64,000 nucleotides of DNA from an uncultured Oligoflexia bacterium. GTDB taxonomy: Bacteria; Bdellovibrionota; Bacteriovoracia; Bacteriovoracales; Bacteriovoracaceae. Below the pieces are notes generated by a model. It made no database searches, had not been told where the DNA came from, and saw nothing but the letters and a program-made list of their open reading frames with translations. Position numbers and translations under genes: made by a program. Shown piece after piece: positions 29,339 to 38,877 of this stretch (positions are counted from its first letter, which is position 1; each line of letters opens with the position of its first letter). The DNA lies in assembly GCA_913058265.1 (NCBI GenBank), contig CAJXPQ010000011.1, forward strand, positions 1 through 64,000, written 5' to 3'.

Positions 29339-30256
29339 ATGATTTATCAAAGAACCATTGCTAAAGAAGTATCCGTAACCGGAATAGGTATTCACTCTGG
29401 TAAAAAAGTTACTTTAAAGATGTATCCCGCTGAAGCAGATACAGGTATTTTATTTCGCAGATCAGATATACCAAGCTCCAAAACAGTTAAAGCCTGTGCA
29501 CGTGGTGTAGGTCCGACTCAAAACAATACGACTTTAGGTGATGGACCGGATGCTATACATACAGTTGAGCACCTTCTTTCTGCGCTATATGGTCTTGGTA
29601 TTGATAATGTTTACTGTGAAATGGATGGCCCAGAAGTTCCAATTATGGACGGATCAAGCGGATCGTTTATCTTTGTCCTTAAAGAAACTGGCATTGAGAA
29701 TCTAAGCAAATCAAAAAAATTCATGGTCATTTTAGAGCCCGTAAGAGTTGAAAATAAAGGAACTTGGGCCATGATTGAGCCCGCTAAAAACCTTATTATT
29801 GATTCGACAATAGTCTTTGCTCACCCAACTATAAACACACAAAAAGAAGTGTTTGAATTTAGTTGTGAGAATTATGTAAACACTATTTCTCGCGCGCGAA
29901 CATTCGGAATGTTGAGAGATGTAGATATGCTTAAGCGCATGGGCCTTGCTAAGGGAGGATCTCTTGATAACGCTATCGTACTCGATGATTACAAAGTTAT
30001 TAACCCTGAAGGACTTAGATTTCATGAAGAATTCGTGAAGCATAAAATCTTAGATACAATAGGTGATATCAGCCTATTAGGTTACCAACTTGCTGGAAAA
30101 ATAACTACTTATAAGTCTGGCCATTACTTACACAATATTTTGTGCCGTAAAATCCTAGATACACCAAGTGCATATGAGATTGTATCGGCAAGCTCACTTA
30201 ACGCTGAGGTTAGGGAAGCTCATAAACTTCCGCAATTTATATCTGTTACGAATTAA
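29339..30256 (+). CDS. lpxC: UDP-3-O-acyl-N-acetylglucosamine deacetylase
   Basis: TGIGIHSGKKVTLKMYPA, HTVEHLLSALYGLGIDN, MDGPEVPIMDGSS, FHEEFVKHKILDTIGDISLLG. Confidence 0.98.
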   Translation: MIYQRTIAKEVSVTGIGIHSGKKVTLKMYPAEADTGILFRRSDIPSSKTVKACARGVGPTQNNTTLGDGPDAIHTVEHLLSALYGLGIDNVYCEMDGPEVPIMDGSSGSFIFVLKETGIENLSKSKKFMVILEPVRVENKGTWAMIEPAKNLIIDSTIVFAHPTINTQKEVFEFSCENYVNTISRARTFGMLRDVDMLKRMGLAKGGSLDNAIVLDDYKVINPEGLRFHEEFVKHKILDTIGDISLLGYQLAGKITTYKSGHYLHNILCRKILDTPSAYEIVSASSLNAEVREAHKLPQFISVTN

Positions 30257-30318
30257 GCCCCTTTTCATTTCATTTTAAACGCGGTACATAACCTTTAATT
30301 TATAAGGGGTTATAGTTA

Positions 30319-30705
30319 ATGAAATCAATTTTATTCATATTGATACTATCGGTATCAACGATATCTTTTGCTAATACAATTACATGGAAAAAAATTGAGA
30401 TTGAGCAAACGTATATTTTAAATCAAACAATTGTTGTAAACACAGAGGCAGCACAATCTAAGATTGCTGAAGGTACTAAGATAAGTTTGATTGAAGTAAA
30501 AACTCTTCCGATGTTAAAAGTAAAATCTCACAAGTATCAACTGGGACAATGTACAAATTCAAACCTCAGTACAGACTTAGAACTGGTCAGTATTATACAA
30601 CCAAATGGTAATTCACACTCCGTTGGAATTAACTTTGCTAAAGGTTGTGTTTTAGATGTCTATATTGATTTAGATGAACTCGAAGCAATAAGTTTTTTAA
30701 AATAA
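30319..30705 (+). CDS. Hypothetical secreted protein
   Basis: Signal peptide MKSILFILILSVSTISFANT; RBS AAGGGG; 128 aa. Confidence 0.6.
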   Translation: MKSILFILILSVSTISFANTITWKKIEIEQTYILNQTIVVNTEAAQSKIAEGTKISLIEVKTLPMLKVKSHKYQLGQCTNSNLSTDLELVSIIQPNGNSHSVGINFAKGCVLDVYIDLDELEAISFLK

Positions 30706-30715
30706 AGGAAAGTTA

Positions 30716-32461
30716 ATGAAACTCTCAAAGTCATTTTGGCAAACTTACAAAGAAGTTCCGAGTGATGCAGAAGTACCTTCTCATCAATTATTACTCCGCG
30801 CCGGCTTTATAAATAAAACAACTGGAGGTATTTATACCTACCTACCTATGGCAGTAAGAGTCTTAGAAAAAATCAAAAATATTATAAGAGAAGAGCATGA
30901 AAAAATTGGTGCTCAAGAAGTGTTAATGAGCTTCGTTACACCAGGTGACCTTTGGAAAAAATCAGGACGTTGGGAAACAATGGGCCCTGAAATGGTTAGA
31001 ATTAACGATAGAAAAAACAATGACTTCTGTCTTAGTGCCACAAATGAAGAGACAATTACAGACGTTATTGGATCGGCCATAACATCTTATAAGCAACTCC
31101 CAGCAAACCTCTTTCAGATTAATACAAAATTTAGAGATGAAATAAGACCACGTTTTGGGCTACTTCGTTGTCGTGAATTCATTATGAAAGACGCCTACAC
31201 TTTTCATTTAGATAAGAAGTGTATGGACGATATGTATCAAAACTACTTTAAGACATATTCAAATATCTTTAAGCGTATGGGACTTGAGTTTATAAGTGTT
31301 GAAGCTGACGGCGGTGCCATGGCAGATGCCGGCTCTCAAACACACGAATTTCAAGTTATTGCAGATAACGGTGAAGATGATATTGCGGAAGTAAAATCCC
31401 TTGATTATGCAGCTAATATTGAGACAGCTGAAACCTATAGAGGGGATTTAGAATTTTCAGTAAGCACCGAGCTTAAAGAAATCGAGACAACTAATCTCGC
31501 AACATGTGAAGACGTGGCAAATTTTTTAAACATTCCAGTTTACCAAACGTTGAAAACTCTCGTTTATACAGCAACTTATGCCAAAAAAGACGGTTCAACT
31601 AAAGAAGCAAATTATATCCTCATGATTTTAGGGGATGATCAACTTAACGAAGTTAAGCTTAATAATTATTTCAGCGGGGCAGTAGATATACAACCAACTA
31701 TCGAAGAGGTTTTAAAAGAGCTTAGCCTTCCAAAAGGTTATATGAGCCCTATCGACAGAGAAATCTCAGTTATAGTTGATAGTGCTATCGATCTTGATGC
31801 TGGTTATGTCGTTGGAGCAAATAAAGAACACTTTCACATTAGTGGATTTACAATTTCTCGCGATGTAAAAAACTTCAAACAAGTAAACCTACGCTTAACA
31901 CAAGCAAGTGACTTTGGACCAGATAAGAAAACACCAATTGTCATTCGTAGAGGTATCGAAGTTGGGCATATTTTTCAACTTGGAAGTAAATATACGAAAT
32001 CAATGGATGCTTCAGTATTAGATCAGAATGGTAAAAAAGTTAATCCATTAATGGGCTGTTATGGAATTGGTGTTTCGAGAACGATGGCGGCAGCGATTGA
32101 GCAGTTTCATGATGAAGATGGAATGGTTTGGCCTCCACAGCTTGCACCGTTTGAAGTATATTTTGCAGTTCTTGGCAAAAAAGATGAAACAAAAAAACTA
32201 GCTAACGATATATATGCTGACTTAAAAGAGGCAGGCATAGATATATTATTAGACGACAGGGGAGCATCTGCAGGAGCAATGTTTAAGGATTCAGACCTTT
32301 TAGGGTTACCTTTAAGAGTTCTTTTAGGTGAACGGGATTACGATCAAACTGAAGAATTGGAGATCAAAGAGAGAAAGTCTGGTTCTATTCATAAAGTAAA
32401 GCGTGACGAATTACCCTTAAAAATTCATGAGCTTCTGTTGCAACTTGGGAGCGATATTTAA
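30716..32461 (+). CDS. proS: Prolyl-tRNA synthetase
   Basis: AEVPSHQLLLRAGFINKTTGGIYTYLPMAVRVLEKI, GLLRCREFIMKDAYTFH, GCYGIGVSRTMAAAIEQ. Confidence 0.98.
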   Translation: MKLSKSFWQTYKEVPSDAEVPSHQLLLRAGFINKTTGGIYTYLPMAVRVLEKIKNIIREEHEKIGAQEVLMSFVTPGDLWKKSGRWETMGPEMVRINDRKNNDFCLSATNEETITDVIGSAITSYKQLPANLFQINTKFRDEIRPRFGLLRCREFIMKDAYTFHLDKKCMDDMYQNYFKTYSNIFKRMGLEFISVEADGGAMADAGSQTHEFQVIADNGEDDIAEVKSLDYAANIETAETYRGDLEFSVSTELKEIETTNLATCEDVANFLNIPVYQTLKTLVYTATYAKKDGSTKEANYILMILGDDQLNEVKLNNYFSGAVDIQPTIEEVLKELSLPKGYMSPIDREISVIVDSAIDLDAGYVVGANKEHFHISGFTISRDVKNFKQVNLRLTQASDFGPDKKTPIVIRRGIEVGHIFQLGSKYTKSMDASVLDQNGKKVNPLMGCYGIGVSRTMAAAIEQFHDEDGMVWPPQLAPFEVYFAVLGKKDETKKLANDIYADLKEAGIDILLDDRGASAGAMFKDSDLLGLPLRVLLGERDYDQTEELEIKERKSGSIHKVKRDELPLKIHELLLQLGSDI

Positions 32462-33216
32462 TGGAAGAATTTGATTTAGTAATAGGAATTCACAGTATTA
32501 TTGCCGCTTTAAAGAATCAGGACAGGACAATATATAAATTAGTTGCCACAGAAGATGCCATCTCAGAACTAAAGAAGCAGATTAAGTTAGATGGAATAAA
32601 AATAGAACTTTGCGCTACTCATAAAGTTCAAGAAGAGGCAAAAAGATACTTTCGGGAACTCGATTTAGATTATCATAGAGTTCCTTCAGGGGTTTTCTTG
32701 CTCGCTTCTAAGATGGCCATTCACGATATTACTTATCTATATAAAATGATTGATAGTAAGGATAACCTTAAAATATTATGCTTAGACCAAGTCTCAGACG
32801 TCCATAATGCTGGGGCAATTATCCGAACGGCATCATTTTATGGGGTAGACGCTGTGGTTGTACCAGATAGAAAGTCTTTTGGACTCACTCCATCATTTTT
32901 TAGAATAGCCTCGGGATCTGCTGAATCAGTTCCAATGATCGGGGTAAATAAACTCACTAAAACAGTGACTCGGATGAAGGAGATGGGTGTTCTTTGCCTC
33001 GGCCTTAGCGAGCATGCTACGGGAGAGTTAGAAGATTCATTGAAGCAGGTATCAGATAAGGGCATGGCGATTATCCTTGGGCGTGAAGACGTCGGTATCA
33101 GCAACGCAGTCCTTAGATTAATAGATCATCGTATCTCACTTAAAAGTTCAGGGGATATCAAATCTCTAAATGTTTCCATTGCTGCGGCGGTTTGCATGGA
33201 GAAATGTTTTACATAA
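32461..33216 (+). CDS. rlmB: TrmH-family RNA 2'-O-methyltransferase (RlmB-like)
   Basis: VIGIHSIIAALKNQDRTIYKL, CLDQVSDVHNAGAIIRTASFYGVDAVVVP, ILGREDVGISNAVLRLIDHRISL. Confidence 0.88.
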   Translation: MEEFDLVIGIHSIIAALKNQDRTIYKLVATEDAISELKKQIKLDGIKIELCATHKVQEEAKRYFRELDLDYHRVPSGVFLLASKMAIHDITYLYKMIDSKDNLKILCLDQVSDVHNAGAIIRTASFYGVDAVVVPDRKSFGLTPSFFRIASGSAESVPMIGVNKLTKTVTRMKEMGVLCLGLSEHATGELEDSLKQVSDKGMAIILGREDVGISNAVLRLIDHRISLKSSGDIKSLNVSIAAAVCMEKCFT

Positions 33217-33239
33217 TCTTCAAAAAGCTTAAAAAATAC

Positions 33240-33268
33240 TTGCATTTATAATTGATCAGGTTTATAAA
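33240..33268 (+). promoter_or_regulatory. Sigma70-type promoter for the tRNA-tuf cluster
   Basis: TTGCAT-17 nt-TATAAA about 37 nt upstream of tRNA-Thr. Confidence 0.65.
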
Positions 33269-33305
33269 ATTAGACCTTATCATTATGATAAATTATTAGT
33301 TTTGG

Positions 33306-33381
33306 GCAGCTCTAGCTCAGTTGGTAGAGCATCGGTTTTGTAAACCGACGGTCGCAGGTTCAAATCCTGTGAGCTGCTCCA
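33306..33381 (+). tRNA. tRNA-Thr(TGT), CCA encoded
   Basis: GCAGCTCTAGCTCAGTTGGTAGAGCATCGGTTTTGTAAACCGACGGTCGCAGGTTCAAATCCTGTGAGCTGCTCCA. Confidence 0.96.
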
Positions 33382-33397
33382 TAAATTTTAAAGATTC

Positions 33398-33483
33398 GGC
33401 AAGGTATGCAAGTGGTTAAAGCAATCGGATTGTAAATCCGCCGTCGTATGACTTCGAAGGTTCAAATCCTTCCCGTGCCACCA
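33398..33483 (+). tRNA. tRNA-Tyr(GTA), long variable arm, CCA encoded
   Basis: GGCAAGGTATGCAAGTGGTTAAAGCAATCGGATTGTAAATCCGCCGTCGTATGACTTCGAAGGTTCAAATCCTTCCCGTGCCACCA. Confidence 0.94.
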
Positions 33484-33541
33484 TCTTTAAAATATATGAA
33501 GCCAAGTAGTTTTATTGGTGATAGGATACAAAAAATGTTAT

Positions 33542-33617
33542 GCGGGTGTAGCTCAGTTGGTAGAGCACAAGCCTTCCAAGCTTGGGGTCGAGAGTTCGAG
33601 TCTCTTCGCCCGCTCCA
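33542..33617 (+). tRNA. tRNA-Gly(TCC), CCA encoded
   Basis: GCGGGTGTAGCTCAGTTGGTAGAGCACAAGCCTTCCAAGCTTGGGGTCGAGAGTTCGAGTCTCTTCGCCCGCTCCA. Confidence 0.96.
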
Positions 33618-33743
33618 TTTTTCTCAATAAATCCTGGAATATTTAGTTAATAGCGACAGACTTTGAGAAAAAGTTGGTTTTTATATTGCTAACCTGAGAG
33701 CAATAATATAAATAGTATTGATTAAATGGAAAGATTGGCTCTG

Positions 33744-33818
<75 letters not shown>

Positions 33819-33945
33819 TTTTTTTTGAAAAATTTGTTTTAAAAATATTGTCAGTGGGTATTCTATAAAGCATACTCGGATGACAAAAATTGATAATTAA
33901 TAAATATAAACGCCTCGTTTTTGAAATTTTGTAAGGAGAAACATT

Positions 33946-35136
33946 ATGGCTAAGGAAAAATTTGACCGTTCAAAACCACATGTAAATATTGGTACAATTG
34001 GTCACGTAGATCACGGTAAAACAACATTAACAGCTGCAATATCTAAAACTCTTGCACTAGCTTCAGGAATGGACGTAAGAGCATTTGATGAAATAGATTC
34101 AGCTCCAGAAGAAAAAGCGAGAGGGATTACAATTAATACTTCTCACATTGAGTATGAAACAGCGACTAGACATTACGCACACGTTGATTGTCCGGGCCAT
34201 GCCGATTATGTAAAGAACATGATTACGGGTGCAGCTCAGATGGATGGTGCAATTCTTGTTTGTTCTGCAGCAGATGGTCCAATGCCTCAAACTAGAGAGC
34301 ATATCCTTCTTGCTAGACAAGTTGGTGTTCCAGCAATCGTTGTATTTTTAAATAAAGTAGACCAAGTAGATGATGAAGAGCTTCTTGAGCTAGTTGAAAT
34401 GGAAGTAAGAGAATTATTATCTTCTTATGACTTTCCTGGTGATGATATTCCTATTGTAGCTGGTTCAGCACTTGCTGTAATGGAAGATAAGAACCCTGAG
34501 ATTGGTACTGAAAAAGTTCTTGAGCTTATGGCCAAAGTAGATGAGTATATTCCAACTCCTAAGAGAGATGTTGAGAAAGATTTCTTGATGCCAGTTGAGG
34601 ATGTTTTCTCAATTTCTGGACGTGGAACTGTTGTTACAGGAAGAATCGAAAGAGGTGTAATTAACGTTAACGAAGAAATCGAAATTATTGGTATCAAAGA
34701 AGCATCAAAAACAATTGTTACTGGTGTTGAGATGTTCAGAAAACTTTTAGATAGAGGTGAAGCTGGAGATAACGTTGGTCTTCTTTTAAGAGGGATCAAA
34801 AGAGAAGAGATCGAAAGAGGTCAATGTTTAATTAAGCCAGGAACTGTTAAGCCACATCAGAAATTTAAGTGTGAAGTTTATATCCTAACTAAAGACGAAG
34901 GTGGAAGACATACTCCAATCTTTAAAGGTTATAGACCACAGTTTTACTTCAGAACTACAGACGTTACTGGTTCAATCACTTTAGGTGAAGGAACAGAAAT
35001 GATCATGCCTGGAGATAATACTTCATTCGCTGTTGAGTTAATTACTCCAATCGCAATGGAAAAAGGTCTTCGTTTTGCAATCCGTGAGGGTGGTAGAACA
35101 ATCGGTGCTGGAACAGTTGCTGATATTTTAGAGTAA
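33946..35136 (+). CDS. tuf: Elongation factor Tu
   Basis: [72 protein letters not shown]. Confidence 0.99.
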   Translation: MAKEKFDRSKPHVNIGTIGHVDHGKTTLTAAISKTLALASGMDVRAFDEIDSAPEEKARGITINTSHIEYETATRHYAHVDCPGHADYVKNMITGAAQMDGAILVCSAADGPMPQTREHILLARQVGVPAIVVFLNKVDQVDDEELLELVEMEVRELLSSYDFPGDDIPIVAGSALAVMEDKNPEIGTEKVLELMAKVDEYIPTPKRDVEKDFLMPVEDVFSISGRGTVVTGRIERGVINVNEEIEIIGIKEASKTIVTGVEMFRKLLDRGEAGDNVGLLLRGIKREEIERGQCLIKPGTVKPHQKFKCEVYILTKDEGGRHTPIFKGYRPQFYFRTTDVTGSITLGEGTEMIMPGDNTSFAVELITPIAMEKGLRFAIREGGRTIGAGTVADILE

Positions 35137-35158
35137 ATAATTTGCTTAAGTAAATATG

Positions 35159-35187
35159 AGGACCGGTTTACGCCGGTCCTTTTTTTT
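35159..35187 (+). terminator. Intrinsic terminator after tuf
   Basis: AGGACCGG-tttacg-CCGGTCCT followed by T8. Confidence 0.92.
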
Positions 35188-35202
35188 GTAAAATCATTAA
35201 AT

Positions 35203-35278
35203 GGGTGTATAGCTCCAACGGTAGAGCGGCTGATTCCAAATCAGTAGGTTGGGGGTTCGAATCCCTCTGCACCCGCCA
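35203..35278 (+). tRNA. tRNA-Trp(CCA), CCA encoded
   Basis: GGGTGTATAGCTCCAACGGTAGAGCGGCTGATTCCAAATCAGTAGGTTGGGGGTTCGAATCCCTCTGCACCCGCCA. Confidence 0.96.
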
Positions 35279-35449
35279 CTTAAGACAATTATTCTGCGAT
35301 TCATGCGACGCGTTAAAAATTATTCTCAAATTAAGAAAGAAAACACTATTCAAAAAGCGGTAAATTCCGTATAACTACTCTTTTTTGTAGACATTAGATG
35401 TTTATTTTCGCATATATGTTGGACTCTTATTTAAAAGGTGGATTTTTAT

Positions 35450-35836
35450 ATGTCTGTTACGACAAAAGATAGTGGTAAAAAGTGGATTCAAACGAGTGTC
35501 GCAGTAGCTAGTGGACTTGTTGTTTATGTTTTAATTAGCTTTTTCATGCAAATGGGAGAGTGGTTTGAATTAGAATCAAAAATTTCATCGTATGTGGCAA
35601 TAAGCCAAGTATTAGCAGTACTTTTGGGTGCGGGATTTTTTACATATTTAATGAAGAACAATATTACGAGAAGTTTTTTGGAAGAAGTATACCAAGAAGG
35701 CTCTAAGGTTATTTGGCCTGATAAAAATGAAACTGTAAAACACACTATCGGAATAATGATTGGTGTAACCATCGTCGGTATTTTGTTATCGGTTTTTGAT
35801 ATCACAGCAACTTGGTTATTAAGTCTTGTAAATTAA
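35450..35836 (+). CDS. secE: Preprotein translocase subunit SecE
   Basis: SFLEEVYQEGSKVIWPDKNETVKHTIGIMIGVTIVGILLSVFD; between tRNA-Trp and nusG. Confidence 0.95.
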   Translation: MSVTTKDSGKKWIQTSVAVASGLVVYVLISFFMQMGEWFELESKISSYVAISQVLAVLLGAGFFTYLMKNNITRSFLEEVYQEGSKVIWPDKNETVKHTIGIMIGVTIVGILLSVFDITATWLLSLVN

Positions 35837-35845
35837 GGATGAATA

Positions 35846-36475
35846 ATGTCTGAAGAAGTAAAAAATGAAGAAGTAGTGGAAGCAGTATCTGATGAAACAG
35901 CAGAAGTTGTTGAAGAAGGTAATGGTCTTGCAAAAGGTGATACTCCAGATTTTAAATGGTTTGTTACTCATGTTTTAAGTGGCTATGAAGGACGAGTTCA
36001 AAAGACTTTAAAGCAAAATATTTTAAACCATGATTTAGTAGATTATTTCTCTGAGATTCTTGTTCCACAGGAAGACGTTACGGTATCAGTTAACGGTAAA
36101 AAGAGAAATATTAAGAAGAAATTTTTTCCAGGTTATATGCTTGTAAAAATGATCATGAATGATAAGACATGGCACCTTGTAAAGAACACAGATAAAATCA
36201 CAGGTTTTGTTGGTGGTACCACAGATAAGCCACAGCCAATTACAGATGAAGAGGCTGCCTATATGTTAGGTCAGGCTCTAGGTGGAGTTAAGAAAACTAG
36301 ATCAGCTAACTCTTTTTCTGAGGGTGATTCAGTTAAGGTTATTGAGGGTCCATTCGCATCATTCGTTGGAACTGTTGAAGCAGTAAATGCTAATGGTAAA
36401 TTAAAAGTTAATGTTTCAATATTTGGTCGTCCTACTCCAGTAGAGTTGGAAGATTCACAGGTTGAAAAAGCATAA
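35846..36475 (+). CDS. nusG: Transcription termination/antitermination protein NusG
   Basis: FKWFVTHVLSGYEGRVQKTLKQNI, KKFFPGYMLVKMIMND, FSEGDSVKVIEGPFASFVGTVEAVN. Confidence 0.98.
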   Translation: MSEEVKNEEVVEAVSDETAEVVEEGNGLAKGDTPDFKWFVTHVLSGYEGRVQKTLKQNILNHDLVDYFSEILVPQEDVTVSVNGKKRNIKKKFFPGYMLVKMIMNDKTWHLVKNTDKITGFVGGTTDKPQPITDEEAAYMLGQALGGVKKTRSANSFSEGDSVKVIEGPFASFVGTVEAVNANGKLKVNVSIFGRPTPVELEDSQVEKA

Positions 36476-36492
36476 TAAATAAAGATTAAAGC

Positions 36493-36520
36493 TAACGGGA
36501 GACGAAAGTCGCTTGAACCG
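36493..36520 (+). promoter_or_regulatory. Candidate L1-type leader upstream of rplK (copy 1 of a 28-nt element)
   Basis: TAACGGGAGACGAAAGTCGCTTGAACCG; folds as CGG / GAC-GAAA-GTC / CCG with an asymmetric internal loop. Confidence 0.75.
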
Positions 36521-36531
36521 AGGAGTTAGAA

Positions 36532-36960
36532 ATGGCAAAAAAAATTACAGGTTTTATTAAACTACAAATTGAAGCTGGAAAAGCAAACCCAGCTCCACCA
36601 ATTGGACCAGCACTAGGTCAAAAAGGTGTAAACATCATGGAGTTCTGTAAAGCATTCAATGCAAGAACTCAAAAAGAAGCGGGAACAATCTTCCCAACTA
36701 TTATCACTGTTTATTCTGATAGGTCTTTTTCGTTTATTACGAAAACACCTCCAGCAACTTACCTTCTTAAAAAAGACCTTAAGATGAAGAGTTTTGCTAA
36801 TAAGCCAGGTCATGAAGTGGCAGGTGTTGTCTCTGAGAAGATCGTTGAAGCAGTTGCGACTGTTAAGATGCCAGATCTTACAGCAGCAGATATGGATGCA
36901 GCTAAGAAGACAATCGAAGGTTCTGTTAGATCTGCTGGTTTAAAATTGGATTATAAATAA
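36532..36960 (+). CDS. rplK: 50S ribosomal protein L11
   Basis: [38 protein letters not shown]. Confidence 0.99.
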   Translation: MAKKITGFIKLQIEAGKANPAPPIGPALGQKGVNIMEFCKAFNARTQKEAGTIFPTIITVYSDRSFSFITKTPPATYLLKKDLKMKSFANKPGHEVAGVVSEKIVEAVATVKMPDLTAADMDAAKKTIEGSVRSAGLKLDYK

Positions 36961-36961
36961 T

Positions 36962-36989
36962 TAACGGGAGACGAAAGTCGCTTGAACCG
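36962..36989 (+). promoter_or_regulatory. Candidate L1-type leader upstream of rplA (copy 2 of the 28-nt element)
   Basis: Identical 28 nt TAACGGGAGACGAAAGTCGCTTGAACCG. Confidence 0.75.
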
Positions 36990-37001
36990 TAAGGGTAAGA
37001 A

Positions 37002-37703
37002 ATGAAAACACAAAATACAAAAAGAAAAGAGGCTTGGGCCAAAATAGATTCAAATAAGTCATACACAATTGCTGAAGGTATTTCTCTTACGAAAGAAGTA
37101 GCTTTTGCAAAATTTGATGAAACTGTAGATGTAGCTTTTAGACTTGGTGTAGACCCAAGACATGCTGATCAGATGATTAGAGGCGCTATTGTTATGCCGG
37201 CCGGTACAGGTAAAAAAGTAAATGTAGTAGTAATTACTTCAGGTGAAAACATCGCAAAAGCTGAAGCAGCTGGGGCTGACTTAGTTGGTGGTGATGACAT
37301 TATTCAAAAAATCCAGGGTGGTTGGATGGAGTTCGACAGAGTTATCGCTACGCCAGACATGATGGGTAAGATTGGTAGAGTTGCAAGGATCTTAGGACCT
37401 CGTGGACTTATGCCTAACCCAAAGCTAGGAACAGTTACAACTGACGTTGACAAAGCTGTTAAAGAGCAAAAAGCAGGTAAAGTTGAATATAGAACAGACA
37501 AGACTGGTATTATTCACGTTCCTGTTGGAAAGAAGTCATTTGAAGACTCAGCATTAACTGAAAACTTTACAGCTATTGCTATGGCAATCGTTAGAGCGAA
37601 ACCAGCAAGTGCTAAAGGTAACTTCATTAAGTCAGTAACAGTTAGTACTTCAATGGGTCCCGGGATCAAGATTGATGTAAGTGATGTTGCAGGATTAGTA
37701 TAA
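37002..37703 (+). CDS. rplA: 50S ribosomal protein L1
   Basis: [55 protein letters not shown]. Confidence 0.99.
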   Translation: MKTQNTKRKEAWAKIDSNKSYTIAEGISLTKEVAFAKFDETVDVAFRLGVDPRHADQMIRGAIVMPAGTGKKVNVVVITSGENIAKAEAAGADLVGGDDIIQKIQGGWMEFDRVIATPDMMGKIGRVARILGPRGLMPNPKLGTVTTDVDKAVKEQKAGKVEYRTDKTGIIHVPVGKKSFEDSALTENFTAIAMAIVRAKPASAKGNFIKSVTVSTSMGPGIKIDVSDVAGLV

Positions 37704-37711
37704 TATAAAAT

Positions 37712-37776
37712 AGTTAGGGGTTGATGAAAGCCGGTTCACTTGGATGTGTGTAATTCCTGCCCAAATTCCCCTCCAT
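37712..37776 (+). promoter_or_regulatory. Candidate ribosomal protein L10 leader
   Basis: AGGGG(37716-37720)...CCCCT(37768-37772) closing helix with internal TTGATGAAAGCCGG kink-turn-like segment upstream of rplJ. Confidence 0.6.
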
Positions 37777-37796
37777 ATAAACAATTAGGAGGACTT

Positions 37797-38342
37797 ATGA
37801 TTACAAGAGCACAAAAAGACGCTGTAATCGCTGACCTGAGAGACAAAATTGAAAACTCACAAGCCCTTTTCTTAACGAATGTTATTGGTATCGAAGCTAA
37901 TCAAGCTGTAGAACTAAGAAAGACGATAAGAGAAGCTAAAGGCGGACTGATAGTTACAAGAAACTCTCTATTCGGCAAAGCAGCTGAAGGTACGTATGCA
38001 GAGGAACTGCTTACAGGCCTTAAGGGTACAAATGCAGTAGCATTTGCATTCGAAGATGCTCCAGGTGTTGCGAAAGCAATTTATGAATCAAGTAAAGCAC
38101 TTGAGGCAATTACACTTGGAAAAGGATTTTTAAACCAAGAATTACTTGATGAAGGAAGAGTTTCAGCTTTAGCGCAACTTCCATCTAGAGATGAAATGCT
38201 TGGAACATTACTTGCGACTTTCCAGGCGCCAGTTTCTTCACTTGCTAGATTAGTTAACGCTATCAAAGATGAGTGTGAGACACAGGGTGTTGATAAAGCA
38301 GCAGATTTAAAAGTAGAAGCTAAAGTTGAAGCTGAAGCTTAA
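37797..38342 (+). CDS. rplJ: 50S ribosomal protein L10
   Basis: MITRAQKDAVIADLRDKIENSQALFLTNVIGIEANQAVELRKTIREAKGGLIVTRNSLFGKA; ATG at 37797 follows AGGAGG (the 37740 start lies in the leader). Confidence 0.97.
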   Translation: MITRAQKDAVIADLRDKIENSQALFLTNVIGIEANQAVELRKTIREAKGGLIVTRNSLFGKAAEGTYAEELLTGLKGTNAVAFAFEDAPGVAKAIYESSKALEAITLGKGFLNQELLDEGRVSALAQLPSRDEMLGTLLATFQAPVSSLARLVNAIKDECETQGVDKAADLKVEAKVEAEA

Positions 38343-38375
38343 CTAAACAAATTAATTAAATTTAAGGAGAATATT

Positions 38376-38744
38376 ATGTCATTAACAAAAGAACAAATAA
38401 TTGAAGCAATCGGTAATATGTCAGTTCTAGACTGTGCAGAACTAGTAAAAGAAATGGAAGACAAGTTTGGTGTATCAGCTGCTCCTGTCGCTGTTGCTGG
38501 TGCTGCTGGTGGTGGAGCTGCCGCTGAAGAGAAAACTGAATTTGACGTAGTTCTAGCTGAATGTGGAGCTAAGAAAATCAACGTAATTAAAGAAGTTAGA
38601 GCAATTACTGGTCTAGGTCTTAAAGAAGCAAAAGAAATCGTAGAAAGTGCTCCTAAGACAATCAAAGAAGCAGCTACTAAAGACGAAGCAGAAGAAATCA
38701 AGAAAAAACTTGAAGCTGCTGGAGCAAAAGTAGAGCTTAAGTAA
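38376..38744 (+). CDS. rplL: 50S ribosomal protein L7/L12
   Basis: [44 protein letters not shown]. Confidence 0.99.
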   Translation: MSLTKEQIIEAIGNMSVLDCAELVKEMEDKFGVSAAPVAVAGAAGGGAAAEEKTEFDVVLAECGAKKINVIKEVRAITGLGLKEAKEIVESAPKTIKEAATKDEAEEIKKKLEAAGAKVELK

Positions 38745-38778
38745 TTTTGCAGTGCTTAAAATAAGTAATTAAATAATC

Positions 38779-38811
38779 ATGGAAGTACACCAATGTGTAC
38801 TTCCATTTTTG
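38779..38811 (+). terminator. Intrinsic terminator/attenuator between rplL and rpoB
   Basis: ATGGAAGTACAC-CAAT-GTGTACTTCCAT, 12-bp perfect stem followed by TTTTTG. Confidence 0.8.
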
Positions 38812-38877
38812 TGTATGTAGTTGTACAAGAGCAGATAAAAAAATTTAAAGAAATATAATTTCTCAGGAGTCAGTGAA

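Noticed and set aside
30255-30315. AGCCCCTT...AAGGGGTTA inverted repeat around the 3' end of lpxC and the RBS of the next gene
   Set aside because: Arms are about 45 nt apart and short; could be chance in AT-rich DNA, not strong enough to call.
33448-33630. Plus ORF (…CGCSSVGRAQAFQAWGREFESLRPLH…)
   Set aside because: Translation of tRNA-Tyr 3' end and tRNA-Gly; classic tRNA false ORF.
35168-35353. Minus ORF (WRVQRDSNPQPTDLESAALPLELY...)
   Set aside because: Antisense of tRNA-Trp; classic false ORF.
38339-38701. 120-aa minus ORF opposite rplL
   Set aside because: Shadow ORF opposite an Ala/Glu-rich conserved r-protein gene; no independent coding signal.
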